Source: Tenacibaculum sp. 190524A05c
GTDB lineage: Bacteria; Bacteroidota; Bacteroidia; Flavobacteriales; Flavobacteriaceae
Direction of reading: 5' to 3'
Length of the DNA: 64,000 nt
Assembly: GCF_964036595.1 (NCBI RefSeq)
Contig: NZ_OZ038523.1
Coordinates: 3,168,501-3,232,500 of the forward strand
The notes beneath the pieces are model-generated. The model saw nothing but the letters and a program-made list of their open reading frames with translations. It made no database searches and was not told the DNA's origin. Every line of letters starts with the position of its first letter. Positions within the stretch are counted from its first letter, which is position 1. The translations under genes were made by a program, and so were the position numbers. Below, piece after piece: positions 33,767-43,177 of this stretch.

Positions 33767-34531
33767 CTAAAAAACATGTAACAATTTGATTTCATTGTCT
33801 TTTAACCATCCAATTTTTCCGTCTACCAATTTAATTTTTTTCCAGTCATCAACTTTATCCAAAACTGATACTTTGGTTCCTTCATGAATTACAAAAGCTT
33901 CTTCAGCATTTTTCGTAGGTTCATTTTTTACAGAAACTTCAGTAGTATAAATAATGGCCTCAATAGTTTTAGATGCTTTTCCATACTGTGTCATTGTTAT
34001 GGATAAAGTCGCAATAAGTAAAACCGCACCAATTAAACTCGAGGTAAAGAACAATCTTTTAAGTGATGGCGAATGAGAAAAATAATAAAGTAAGAATAGG
34101 CAAGAAGCTAAAAACGAAAGTATAACAGCAGCAATGGCCCATTGATTGTAACTTAATTTGCTTAAATAGTTCTCATCAAACTTTTGGAATACAGATTTCG
34201 GTAGTTCTTCTATTCTATCTAAAGATAACCTTTTTGCGAAGATTAAATTATTTTGAGCATCTTCATTTAAAGGGTCAAGTTGTAAAGCTTTTTCGTAATT
34301 GAAAATTGATGGTCCAACTTTGTTTATTTTGTAATAACTATTTCCAAGATTGTAATATAGTTCAGATGATACATTTCCAGTAGCTTCAATTGCTTCATAT
34401 AGTTCAATGGCTTTAGTGTAATCACCATTTTTATATAATGTATTCGCTTCTGAAAATTGTTGATCAGCTTCTTGAGCAAAATGAGTACTCAAAGTAAAAA
34501 ACGCAAGTAGTAAAACTATTCTTTGTATCAT
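33767..34531 (-). CDS. batE: BatE: TPR and SH3-like membrane protein
   Basis: 254 residues: signal peptide (IVLLLAFFTLSTHFAQE), TPR repeats (ANTLYKNGDYTKAIELYEAIE, SELYYNLGNSYYKINKVGPS), two membrane helices (NQWAIAAVILSFLASCLFLLYYF and IGAVLLIATLSITM) and a C-terminal bacterial SH3 domain (EEAFVIHEGTKVSVLDKVDDWKK). It ends the moxR-bat operon and overlaps batD by 4 bp. Confidence 0.85.
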   Translation of the reverse strand: MIQRIVLLLAFFTLSTHFAQEADQQFSEANTLYKNGDYTKAIELYEAIEATGNVSSELYYNLGNSYYKINKVGPSIFNYEKALQLDPLNEDAQNNLIFAKRLSLDRIEELPKSVFQKFDENYLSKLSYNQWAIAAVILSFLASCLFLLYYFSHSPSLKRLFFTSSLIGAVLLIATLSITMTQYGKASKTIEAIIYTTEVSVKNEPTKNAEEAFVIHEGTKVSVLDKVDDWKKIKLVDGKIGWLKDNEIKLLHVF

Positions 34532-36288
34532 AATTGCTTATCAATTTGAGTTATTACTTGTTTCGCTTTTTCGTATTCCTGATTCATTTGAACGTTCGTA
34601 ATTGGAGTATAACGTGCAAAATCACAATCTTTTAATACACTAATGAAATTATCAATTGTATTAATATCAACGTTTTTATCTTGTAGTAATTGACTGATTT
34701 TATCTCTACTGATGTCAGAAGTTTCTACTCTTAGTTTTGCCTTTAAATAGTTATGTAAAGCTCTTTCTAATGCTTCGTAGAAAGCTTCTTTGTTTCCTAA
34801 TTGAGATTTAGCTTCTGAAAGATATTTCTTAGCTAATCGATCAGCTTTTCTTTGTTTACTACCAATAATATCGGCATCTCTTTCCTCTTTCTTCTTATTG
34901 ATAAGAATTGCAATAGGAATAAATATAATTGGTAATAATAGCAGCAAATAGAAAAGTGTAGATTTATAAAAATCGGATTTAACTATTGGAGCTAAACTTG
35001 TCGATGTCTGAATATATCTGAAGTTTTTACCAGTAGTCTTTACAGTTTGTTTAACTACTTCATTGTTTGGAGTACTTGTTACAAGTTCTTTTCCTTCGGT
35101 AACATCAACGAAGATGTCTTCTGTTGCAATGGTATGATATTTTCCATCTTTAGGGTTGAAATAAGAGAATTCTGTCTTAGGAATCTTATATTTTCCTTTA
35201 AATTCTGGAACAACTGTATAATTATCAATCACAGAACCGGTCAATCCTGAAGTTGTAATTTTTACCTTTTCTTTTCTTTCAGGTTGATAAACTTCTAGTT
35301 CTTTTGGAGTTTCAATTTTTGGCAACTCAAAAAGTTTCAAATTTCCTTTACCCTTAACAGTAACTTTAATCTGTGAAGATTCGTTTGCTTTTAAAACGTT
35401 TTTAGAAGAAGTTAGTTCATAAGTGAAGTCTCCAACCGCACCTGTAAATCCTTCAGGTTTTCCTTCCAAAGGAAGTTCTTTTGCAATAATGGTTTTTCTT
35501 GCAGAAGTATATTCTTTTCTAATTTGTTTCGTAATAGGGTTACCAAAGAAATCTCCTCTTCCTGTTGGAACAGCAACTACAATATCCATCTTCATTGGAT
35601 CGATTGTTAACTTTCCTGATTTTGTTGGAATAAGTAATGCTTTGTTCAATACAGCATAACGATATTGTTCGCCATTATACATTGCTGTTTTAACTTGAGA
35701 ACCGTCTCTTTTAATTTCTTGATTCCAAAATCCATTGTATTGCGGAGCTTCAGTTACGGCATTATCATAAATACCAACATTATTGCTAAAGTATAATCTG
35801 TATTCAACATATATTCCTTCACCAACGTAAGGTTTTGCTTTAGAAACTTCAGCAACTAAATGAATATTTTGTTCCGCGATATAATCTGGATCATTTGGAT
35901 TTTTTGGAATTTTCACAGCCTCAGTAACTATAATTTTTACCGGCTTCGACTTTAGTTTTTTACCATCATAGTCAATACTGGCAGAAGGTAAATTAAACTC
36001 TCCTTTGCGTAATGGTTTTATGATGTAAGAATATTTTTGTGAAAAAGTAGCTTTTCCGTTTACCCAAGACTGACTTACAGAATGGCTAGGACCGCCAACA
36101 ATTTTAAAATTTTTGAAATTTGGTGGAACAAAATGATCTGCACCTTGTTTGTTTATAGAAAATTCAACACGGAGACGCTGATTTAAGCCAAGTTTGTTTT
36201 TACTTACTTTGGCCACAAGTTCAACTTCTTGTGCAAAAACAGAAGTTGTAATCAGTGCTATTATAAATGTAATAAACCTTAGTTTCAT
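34528..36288 (-). CDS. batD: BatD: large surface/periplasmic protein of the Bat operon
   Basis: 586 residues from ATG 36288, which opens the signal peptide (KLRFITFIIALITTSVFAQEV); an upstream TTG is less likely. The body is a BatD-type series of immunoglobulin-like domains (VELVAKVSKNKLGLNQRLRVEF, ITVKGKGNLKLFELPKIE), with one membrane helix near residue 445 (FYLLLLLPIIFIPIAILI) and a helical cytoplasmic tail. Confidence 0.88.
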   Translation of the reverse strand: MKLRFITFIIALITTSVFAQEVELVAKVSKNKLGLNQRLRVEFSINKQGADHFVPPNFKNFKIVGGPSHSVSQSWVNGKATFSQKYSYIIKPLRKGEFNLPSASIDYDGKKLKSKPVKIIVTEAVKIPKNPNDPDYIAEQNIHLVAEVSKAKPYVGEGIYVEYRLYFSNNVGIYDNAVTEAPQYNGFWNQEIKRDGSQVKTAMYNGEQYRYAVLNKALLIPTKSGKLTIDPMKMDIVVAVPTGRGDFFGNPITKQIRKEYTSARKTIIAKELPLEGKPEGFTGAVGDFTYELTSSKNVLKANESSQIKVTVKGKGNLKLFELPKIETPKELEVYQPERKEKVKITTSGLTGSVIDNYTVVPEFKGKYKIPKTEFSYFNPKDGKYHTIATEDIFVDVTEGKELVTSTPNNEVVKQTVKTTGKNFRYIQTSTSLAPIVKSDFYKSTLFYLLLLLPIIFIPIAILINKKKEERDADIIGSKQRKADRLAKKYLSEAKSQLGNKEAFYEALERALHNYLKAKLRVETSDISRDKISQLLQDKNVDINTIDNFISVLKDCDFARYTPITNVQMNQEYEKAKQVITQIDKQL

Positions 36289-36378
36289 TTGTGAATTCAG
36301 ATCGGACAAAAATACTATTTTTTTGGAATGATAAAATAATTGATTTTTAAGATTTTGGTCTTAAAATTTTCCTAATTG

Positions 36379-37188
36379 TTACCAGTCTTTTTCCTGTTTT
36401 ATTTTTCTACCTTTTGATTTCTTTACATTCATTTTCTTTTGAGTCTTCTTTTCCTCATTATTTAAACTCTCAAGCAGTTGTTTCATTTGCTCTGGAGTCA
36501 TTTTACCAGGTTGTGGTTTTTGCTTTTGCTTATCTTTTTTGTTTTGATCGTTCTTAGGATCTTGATTTTTATCTTGGTTCTTAGGATCTTGTTTTTTCTT
36601 GTCGTCTTTATCGTCTCCTTCTTTTTTATCTTTATTTTGATCCTTGTTTTTTTGATCCTGATCTTTCTTTTGATCTTTATTTTGTTGATTCTTCTTATCC
36701 TTGTTCTTGTCGTTTTTATTTTTCTGCTTTTCCTTTTCAGCTTTCTTTTGAGCTACAGCAAGATTATAACGAGTTTCGTCGTCATTCGGATTATTTCTTA
36801 AGGCATTTTTATAAGCATCTACAGCTTGTTGATATTGCTTTTGCTCCATCATAGCATTACCAATATTGTGGTATGCTTCTGCCTTTTCTGCTTTTGTTTT
36901 GGCAGTTTTAGTCGTTAGTTCGTATTGAGAAACTGCTTCTTTAAACTTTTTTCCTTGATATAAAGCATTCCCATAATTGTAGCTTGCTTTATCGTACTTA
37001 GTATCCTTTCCTAAAGCTTTACGATAAGCAATTGAAGCTTCATTAAACTTTTGTTTGTTATAAAGCTTATTACCTTCTCTAACAAAAGATCTCGCTTCCC
37101 TTTTTAGTTTTATGGTGTCCTGCTGAGCATTGATATTGTTCGAAAAACAAGCAGAAACTAATATTATCAATTGAATTATTTTCTTCAT
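36379..37188 (-). CDS. batC: BatC: TPR protein with Lys/Asp/Gln-rich tail
   Basis: 269 residues from ATG 37188, which opens a signal peptide (KKIIQLIILVSACFSNNINAQ) and lies 1 bp after the batB stop. Residues about 25-150 are TPR repeats (AYHNIGNAMMEQKQYQQAVDAYK). Residues about 160-225 are an extreme low-complexity run of Lys, Asp, Gln and Asn, probably disordered. The C-terminus is basic (KKMNVKKSKGRKIKQ). Confidence 0.85.
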   Translation of the reverse strand: MKKIIQLIILVSACFSNNINAQQDTIKLKREARSFVREGNKLYNKQKFNEASIAYRKALGKDTKYDKASYNYGNALYQGKKFKEAVSQYELTTKTAKTKAEKAEAYHNIGNAMMEQKQYQQAVDAYKNALRNNPNDDETRYNLAVAQKKAEKEKQKNKNDKNKDKKNQQNKDQKKDQDQKNKDQNKDKKEGDDKDDKKKQDPKNQDKNQDPKNDQNKKDKQKQKPQPGKMTPEQMKQLLESLNNEEKKTQKKMNVKKSKGRKIKQEKDW

Positions 37189-37189
37189 A

Positions 37190-38233
37190 CTACTTATCAT
37201 CCTTTTCATTAAATAAATCTACTTTCTTCAACCATTTTGTTTTTCTTTCGAAAAAGAAAACATCTATTAGTAAAAATAAAAATCCTATTCCCAAGAACCA
37301 TTGAAACTGATCTTTGTAGTCTGAAAACTGTTTAGTTTCAAACTCACTTTTTTGAGCGTTGGCTATTATTTTTTCTATGGCCTTTACAGGCTGTTCCGTT
37401 TTATTTCCATCGATGTAAGTTCCATCAGAAGCTCTTGCAATTCCTTCGAGGATATCTGGTTTTCTTTGTGTGATTACAGTTTCACCTTTACGATCTTTCT
37501 TGTAACCAACTAATCCTCCGTTGAGTTCAATTGGAATTGGTCCTCCTTTTTCGGTTCCCACACCAATTGTATAAACTTTTACACCTTCGTTAGCTATGTC
37601 TTGAGCTTTTTGTTTGGTTTCTTCTTGATGATCTTCTCCATCAGAAATAATCAACAAGTACTTATTTGTTTGTTCGTCGTTGTTATAATATGTTTTTGCT
37701 AAATCTAAGGCTTCAGTAATCGCTGTTCCTTGACTTGAAACCATATCTGGATTTGCATTTTGCAAAAACATTTTTGCTGCAGCATGATCAGTTGTGATAG
37801 GTAAAAGTGGATACGCATTTCCCGCATAAATAATAATACCAACACGATCACTACCTAGCTTATCAATTATTTTAGAAATAATTTGTTTTGATTTCTCTAA
37901 TCTATTCGGAGCAATATCTTGCGCTAACATACTTTTAGAAACATCTAAAGCAAATATGATATCAACTCCTTCACGTTTTACAGTTTGAAGCTTAGTTCCC
38001 ATTTTGGGATTCACCAAAGCGATGATTAAAAACGATAAACCGATTAGTAAAAAGGTAAGTTTTAAAACAGATTTAAAAGTAGAAAGGTTAGGCGCAAGTT
38101 TTTCTAGTAATGCTAATTCAGCAAATTTTCTTTGCGTTTTTTTCTTCCACCATAAAACCAATAAGAAGATTACAATAATAACAGGTACTATTGCAAAAAA
38201 GTAAAAATATATTGGTTCTTCTAACTTATACAT
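37190..38233 (-). CDS. batB: BatB: von Willebrand factor A membrane protein
   Basis: 347 residues with two N-terminal membrane helices, a VWA domain whose metal site DxSxS is in FALDVSKSML, and a C-terminal helix (FQWFLGIGFLFLLIDVFFF). VWA proteins of this kind sit beside MoxR ATPases in complexes linked to aerotolerance or envelope integrity. Confidence 0.92.
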   Translation of the reverse strand: MYKLEEPIYFYFFAIVPVIIVIFLLVLWWKKKTQRKFAELALLEKLAPNLSTFKSVLKLTFLLIGLSFLIIALVNPKMGTKLQTVKREGVDIIFALDVSKSMLAQDIAPNRLEKSKQIISKIIDKLGSDRVGIIIYAGNAYPLLPITTDHAAAKMFLQNANPDMVSSQGTAITEALDLAKTYYNNDEQTNKYLLIISDGEDHQEETKQKAQDIANEGVKVYTIGVGTEKGGPIPIELNGGLVGYKKDRKGETVITQRKPDILEGIARASDGTYIDGNKTEQPVKAIEKIIANAQKSEFETKQFSDYKDQFQWFLGIGFLFLLIDVFFFERKTKWLKKVDLFNEKDDK

Positions 38234-38236
38234 GTT

Positions 38237-39238
38237 TTAAATAAAGCTTTTAAAGATTGTATTTCTTAATATAAATTCTAGGACTAAAAAGAAACCAGCT
38301 AACAATACCCAAATTCTATATTTTTCTGAATAGTTGTAATACTTGAATTCTTCGATTTTAGTTTTTTCTAGCTTATCAATTTCATCATAAATTTCTTTTA
38401 GTTTTGCATTACCAGTTGCACGGAAATATTGTCCGTCTGTTTCACTAGCTATAAACTTCAACAATTTCTCATCGATTTCAACTTGTTGATTTCTAAAAGA
38501 TAATTTTCCTGTTCTAGGATCTTTTGCCCAAGGAAAAGGAGCCATTCCGTTTGTTCCAATTCCAATGGTATATACTTTTATACTTAATTCTTTCGCTAAT
38601 TCTGTTGCTGTTTTAGGATCTACAAAACCAGCATTATTTACACCATCTGTAAGAAGAATAATAACTTTACTTTTAGCCTTACTCTCTTTTAATCTATTCA
38701 CTGCAGAACCTAATCCCATTCCAATTGCTGTTCCTCCTTCTAACTGTCCCCATTTAATTTCAGAAATGGTTCTTTTTACAATAGATTTGTCACTTGTAAT
38801 TGGAGTTTGGGTAAAACTCTCACCAGCATAAACAACAATACCAATTCTGTCGTTAGGTCTTCTGTTTACAAAATCAACGGCAACTCGTTTTAATGCTTCT
38901 AAACGATTTGGTTTTAAATCTTTTGCTAGCATACTTGCAGAAACATCAATAGCCATAACGATGTCAATACCGCGATTCGTTTTTGTTTTTTTGCTAACAG
39001 ATACATTCCTTGGTCTTGCTAATGCAATAATTAATGCAGAAAAAGCTAGTATTCTGAAAACATGTAAAAGCGGTTTTAGTTTGGCAAGAATTGAAGTTCC
39101 TTCAAACCCTCTAACGCTAGGTACAGACAATAAGGTGCTTTCTTTTTTTCTACTAGAAAAGAACCAAAGAGCAATCAATGGTATTAAGGCAAATAGCCAT
39201 AAAAACTCTGGACTATGGAACTCGAAATTATTCAACAT
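38237..39238 (-). CDS. batA: BatA: von Willebrand factor A membrane protein
   Basis: 333 residues, same plan as BatB: two N-terminal helices, MIDAS DxSxS in MAIDVSASML, TDGVNNAG with the second metal Asp, and a C-terminal helix (IWVLLAGFFLVLEFIL). It is 3 bp upstream of batB and overlaps the preceding gene by 11 bp. Confidence 0.92.
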   Translation of the reverse strand: MLNNFEFHSPEFLWLFALIPLIALWFFSSRKKESTLLSVPSVRGFEGTSILAKLKPLLHVFRILAFSALIIALARPRNVSVSKKTKTNRGIDIVMAIDVSASMLAKDLKPNRLEALKRVAVDFVNRRPNDRIGIVVYAGESFTQTPITSDKSIVKRTISEIKWGQLEGGTAIGMGLGSAVNRLKESKAKSKVIILLTDGVNNAGFVDPKTATELAKELSIKVYTIGIGTNGMAPFPWAKDPRTGKLSFRNQQVEIDEKLLKFIASETDGQYFRATGNAKLKEIYDEIDKLEKTKIEEFKYYNYSEKYRIWVLLAGFFLVLEFILRNTIFKSFI

Positions 39239-40304
39239 TGGTTACTGGTGTTTTTAACGAGTTCGACATTGGAATTACTTTAGCTAATGAATATCCTATA
39301 GAAATTGCTAATAATAGAATCAGGACAATTGCTACAATCCTTACCAAAATAGATGGTTTTTTAACTATTGGCTTTTCAACAATAATAACCGGATCTATTT
39401 CAGCAGACTCTTCAATTTCAATATTCGGCTTAATATTATCTAAAATATGTTTAGCAACATTTCTATCAGCTTCAATTTCATGAGCTAAAGGTTTAGATTT
39501 TGCAAATTTTACTAAATCAGCTTGCTTCAATAATTTATCTAAACTTTGTATCGTATCCTTATCTGTTAAAATTGATTTTGTTTCATTAAAATCAGATAAA
39601 GTTTCAATTAAACCACTTGTAGTAGTTTCAAGAGCTGGAACATTTAATTCGCGCTCAATGAAATTACGAAGAATGTCCGTTAACTCACTGTAATACTGTT
39701 TAATTTTGTTATTCTGCCATAATAATTTTTCATCCAGTAACTTTAAGTTACGAACAGCTTCTTGGTAAGGGTTTAATAATTGTTCTCTTGTTTTAACTTC
39801 ATCATTATCACTTCGTTTAAGCGCAAAATATAATACTGAAGTCACAATTAAAATAATGGCTAGGGCCCAAAAGAGAATGTTTTTGTAATCGTCAAACTGA
39901 TACGGTTCTCCTTTAATTCCTTTAATCGGAAACTTTTGAATTTTGGTAGTATCAATTGCAACGGTAGCAACATTTATTAATAAACTATCAGTTAAATGTG
40001 CCTGGTTTCTAATGAAAACTTGTTGTTGTGGAATATAAAAAGCTCCGCTATCAAAACCAGTTAAAATATATTTTTGTACGAGTTTGTTTTTTAAAGTGTC
40101 TAAGCGAAGGCTATCGATTACTTCAATTCCTTTAAGTTCAAGCTTAGGCATGATAATATTATCAGTTCCATCAACAGAAATTTTATATTCGAATTGCTCT
40201 CCAATACGAATATTCGTTGTGTCAATTTCTGCTTTAACAGGCGAAGTTTGCGCCGAAAGAAAAGCTGAATAAAATAATGCTATATACAGTAAATATTTCT
40301 TCAA
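39228..40304 (-). CDS. Bat-operon membrane protein, BatD-like N-terminus
   Basis: 358 residues: signal peptide (KYLLYIALFYSAFLSAQ), a periplasmic beta domain (VKAEIDTTNIRIGEQFEYKISVDG) like the start of BatD, one membrane helix near 150 (ILFWALAIILIVTSVLYFAL), a helical cytoplasmic part, and a second helix near 335. It starts 1 bp after the DUF58 gene. Position and fold match a gene that regularly sits between DUF58 and batA in Flavobacteria. Confidence 0.8.
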   Translation of the reverse strand: MKKYLLYIALFYSAFLSAQTSPVKAEIDTTNIRIGEQFEYKISVDGTDNIIMPKLELKGIEVIDSLRLDTLKNKLVQKYILTGFDSGAFYIPQQQVFIRNQAHLTDSLLINVATVAIDTTKIQKFPIKGIKGEPYQFDDYKNILFWALAIILIVTSVLYFALKRSDNDEVKTREQLLNPYQEAVRNLKLLDEKLLWQNNKIKQYYSELTDILRNFIERELNVPALETTTSGLIETLSDFNETKSILTDKDTIQSLDKLLKQADLVKFAKSKPLAHEIEADRNVAKHILDNIKPNIEIEESAEIDPVIIVEKPIVKKPSILVRIVAIVLILLLAISIGYSLAKVIPMSNSLKTPVTNVE

Positions 40305-40305
40305 T

Positions 40306-41172
40306 TTATCCTTTGTTTTTAAAGTAGCCTAATAATTTTTTCACGTAACTTTCGTCTACTCGAACATTTATAGTTCCCAGTCCACTCTTTTTAAATGATG
40401 TTTCAAACTCATCTTTTAAGCGTAAAGCATTTGCTTTATATTTTGTTCTAACAGACTTAGAACTGGTATTGATTAATTTAACTTCACTTGTTTCGTTATC
40501 CAACATAGGAACCATTCCTAGATTAGGAATTTCCTCATCGAATTTATCATAGATTCGAATACCAGTTAAATCGTGTTTGTTTCCGACAATTTTTAAGTTT
40601 CTTTCGTAGTTCTCATCTACAAAATCAGACAGCATAAATACTATAGCTTTTTTCTTCATTACACTTGATAAGAATTTTAAAGCTTCATTAATATTTGTGC
40701 GTCTACTTTTAGGTTTAAATTCAATTAATTCTCGAATAATACGAAGCACATGACTTTTTCCTTTTTTAGGAGGAATGTATAATTCTATTTGATCTGAGAA
40801 TAAAATTAAACCTACTTTATCATTATTTTGAATTGCAGAGAAAGCTAAAGTTGCAGCTATTTCTGTAACAGTATCTTTCTTGAATTGAGTAGAAGTACCA
40901 AAAAGTTCAGAACCAGAAACATCAACCATGAGCATCATGGTGAGTTCTCGTTCTTCCTCAAAAATTTTAACATAAGGTTCGTTATATCTAGCAGTAACAT
41001 TCCAGTCAATAGCTCTAATGTCATCACCATATTGGTATTGACGAACTTCTGAAAAGGTCATTCCACGACCTTTAAAAGTAGAATGGTATTCACCACCAAA
41101 AATATGATTAGACAAGCGCCTTGTCTTAATTTCTATTTTACGAACTTTTTTAAGTAACTCTTTGGTATCCAT
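40306..41172 (-). CDS. DUF58 domain protein
   Basis: 288 residues with the DUF58 core GRGMTFSEVRQYQYGDDIRAIDWNVTAR followed by a VWA-like domain (MMLMVDVSGSELFG, DxSxS). DUF58 proteins are standard partners of MoxR ATPases. In line with moxR and batA on the minus strand. Confidence 0.92.
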   Translation of the reverse strand: MDTKELLKKVRKIEIKTRRLSNHIFGGEYHSTFKGRGMTFSEVRQYQYGDDIRAIDWNVTARYNEPYVKIFEEERELTMMLMVDVSGSELFGTSTQFKKDTVTEIAATLAFSAIQNNDKVGLILFSDQIELYIPPKKGKSHVLRIIRELIEFKPKSRRTNINEALKFLSSVMKKKAIVFMLSDFVDENYERNLKIVGNKHDLTGIRIYDKFDEEIPNLGMVPMLDNETSEVKLINTSSKSVRTKYKANALRLKDEFETSFKKSGLGTINVRVDESYVKKLLGYFKNKG

Positions 41173-41175
41173 ATA

Positions 41176-41505
41176 TTAATTTACCCACTCTAAAGGAAGA
41201 GGCGGTAACTCCATATCTTTAACTTCTGATGATTTTTTAATAGAAAATAGGGGAGCTTGTTTTACCGTTAGGTTTACATTATTTTTTTCTCCTATTTCTT
41301 CAATCACGTTTTTCATACTTCTTTGTTGACAAAGAACTAAATAGTTCATTTGTACGTTTGACTCTGTCTGTAAATCGAAACAGTCTACCAAATATGCTGG
41401 TTGATTGTTTTCATAAATTACAGCTTCTGTGCTTTTTTGAGATTTTGTTTCTAAAATTTGTTTTTCACCTGTTAACGTTTTATACGTTGTTAATTTAAAA
41501 GTCAT
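41176..41505 (-). CDS. hypothetical protein of the moxR-bat operon
   Basis: 109 residues from ATG 41505 (MTFKLTTYKTLTG). No signal peptide or membrane helix and no family recognised. It lies 3 bp before the DUF58 gene and so is translated with it. Confidence 0.65.
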   Translation of the reverse strand: MTFKLTTYKTLTGEKQILETKSQKSTEAVIYENNQPAYLVDCFDLQTESNVQMNYLVLCQQRSMKNVIEEIGEKNNVNLTVKQAPLFSIKKSSEVKDMELPPLPLEWVN

Positions 41506-41607
41506 TCCTAGCAAAATTTAAGGGATTAGTATAGTTTTGATGAATGCTTAGTTGATAGTTGGGATTTTGTTAAGTTGTTGGGTGTTGGGTTTAGTTATGA
41601 TTTATTT

Positions 41608-42597
41608 TTAAGGTACTTGTACCTCGTTAATAATTGCATTTATAATATCAAGAGAACTCATGTTTTCTGCCTCAGCTTCATAAGTTATACCAATTCTATG
41701 TCTCAGTACGTCATGAGCCATAGCTCTTACGTCTTCCGGAATAACATATCCTCTTCTTTTAATGAAAGCATAGCATTTAGCAGCTTTTGCCAGTGCAATA
41801 CTACCACGAGGAGATGATCCGAAACTAATTAAAGGTTTAAGCTTACTTAAGTTGTAGTTTTCAGGGTAACGAGTAGCGAAAATGATATCAAGAATGTATT
41901 TCTCGATTTTTTCGTCCATGTATACTTCGTTTACAGCTTCTCTAGCTCTAATGATTTTATCTAATGAAACAACAGGATTTACTTTCCCAAAACTATTATT
42001 TAAGCTTTGTCTCATGATTAATTGTTCATCCTGAAGTTTTGGATAATCGATAACAGTTTTTAGCATAAAACGATCCATTTGAGCTTCAGGCAAAGGATAT
42101 GTTCCTTCTTGCTCAACAGGGTTTTGTGTTGCCATAACTAAGAAAGGTTCATCTAGTTTGAAAGTTTCATCACCAATGGTAATTTGTCTTTCCTGCATTG
42201 CTTCAAGTAATGCAGATTGAACCTTTGCTGGCGCACGGTTAATCTCATCTGCTAGTACAAAGTTTGCGAAAATAGGTCCCTTCTTAATAGAGAAATCATT
42301 GTCCTTTACATTGTAGATCATTGTACCTATAACATCAGCTGGTAGAAGGTCAGGAGTAAACTGAACTCTACTAAAACTTCCTTGTACTGCTTTTGATAAT
42401 GTATTAATCGCTAAAGTTTTTGCTAGTCCAGGAACACCTTCTAAAAGAATATGTCCGTTTCCTAAAAGACCAATTAAAAGTCGTTCAATCATGTCTTTTT
42501 GACCAACAATTACTTTATTCATTTCATTTGTTAGCAAATCTACAAATGCACTTTCAACTTCGATTTTTTCATTAATAGCTCTTACATCTACATCCAT
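41608..42597 (-). CDS. moxR: MoxR-family AAA+ ATPase
   Basis: 329 residues. Walker A is EGVPGLAKTLAI, Walker B is FVLADEINRAP, and the sensor region MATQNPVEQEGTYPLPEAQMDRFM is diagnostic of MoxR. It acts as a chaperone-like ATPase with the DUF58 and VWA proteins. First gene of the operon; about 90 bp separate it from the next gene. Confidence 0.95.
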   Translation of the reverse strand: MDVDVRAINEKIEVESAFVDLLTNEMNKVIVGQKDMIERLLIGLLGNGHILLEGVPGLAKTLAINTLSKAVQGSFSRVQFTPDLLPADVIGTMIYNVKDNDFSIKKGPIFANFVLADEINRAPAKVQSALLEAMQERQITIGDETFKLDEPFLVMATQNPVEQEGTYPLPEAQMDRFMLKTVIDYPKLQDEQLIMRQSLNNSFGKVNPVVSLDKIIRAREAVNEVYMDEKIEKYILDIIFATRYPENYNLSKLKPLISFGSSPRGSIALAKAAKCYAFIKRRGYVIPEDVRAMAHDVLRHRIGITYEAEAENMSSLDIINAIINEVQVP

Positions 42598-43142
42598 ATG
42601 TAAAAAATGTTATTCGTTATAATTTCAGTGAACAAAGCTACAATATTAACAATTTTTTTCTTGTTAAAAGTAGGTTAAAGATTAAGAGGTTAGTCTTTAG
42701 TTATATGTTAATTAAATTCTTAAAAAACTAATGAAATTATCACTGAAATCTCCTTTTTGAGTTGTAAAAATCATTAAAAAGTTGATTTTATTGTATTTAA
42801 TGTTATTTTTGATAGGTACTGAAATGGATAAATTCGAATTTTAAAGATTTATATACGAGTGAATTATAAGTTAGAGAAGCATTGTTGTTCTACCTTTGTG
42901 AATTTTTGTTCATTAATCCATTTTTATAGCAGTGATTAAAATAAGTTTTCATTTTAATACACGATTACTCTGTAATTTCGGTGTTTCCCTTTATAGAAAT
43001 AAATACACAAGAGTTCGTAGTTGCTATGAGGAATTTTATGAGTGGATTCCTTAAAAAGTTGACCAATTTGAATTTAATAGTATGACCTTTAGAGGAGGAC
43101 TTACTTTTAAATTCTAATTGAATTAATCAATTTTTGTTTAAC
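42598..43142 (+). other. intergenic region with a small-transcript candidate
   Basis: 578 bp between moxR and the lpxH-like gene. On the plus strand TACCTTTG at 42891-42898 is an exact TAnnTTTG element (no -33 TTG seen). A 40-codon ORF with a GTG start runs 42932-43054 and uses a wide range of codons. ACCTTT at 43083-43088 could pair with AAAGGT in the terminator at 43143-43177. This resembles the leader modules near 1.4-2.0 kb, but no plus-strand gene follows and Gln and Asp codons are absent. Confidence 0.35.
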
Positions 43143-43177
43143 AAAAAAGGTACTGATTGAATTCGGTGCCTTTTTTT
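43143..43177. terminator. terminator
   Basis: AAAAAAGGTAC pairs with GTGCCTTTTTTT (one T-G). It would end the plus-strand small transcript and also lies at the 3' end of the minus-strand lpxH-like gene. Confidence 0.7.

Noticed and set aside
36540..36730. Tandem DNA repeat in batC
   Set aside because: The repetition comes from a low-complexity Lys/Asp/Gln/Asn coding region and not from an exact DNA repeat array.
36478..36801. Plus-strand ORF of 107 hydrophobic codons
   Set aside because: It is the reverse reading of the Lys/Asp/Gln-rich tail of BatC.
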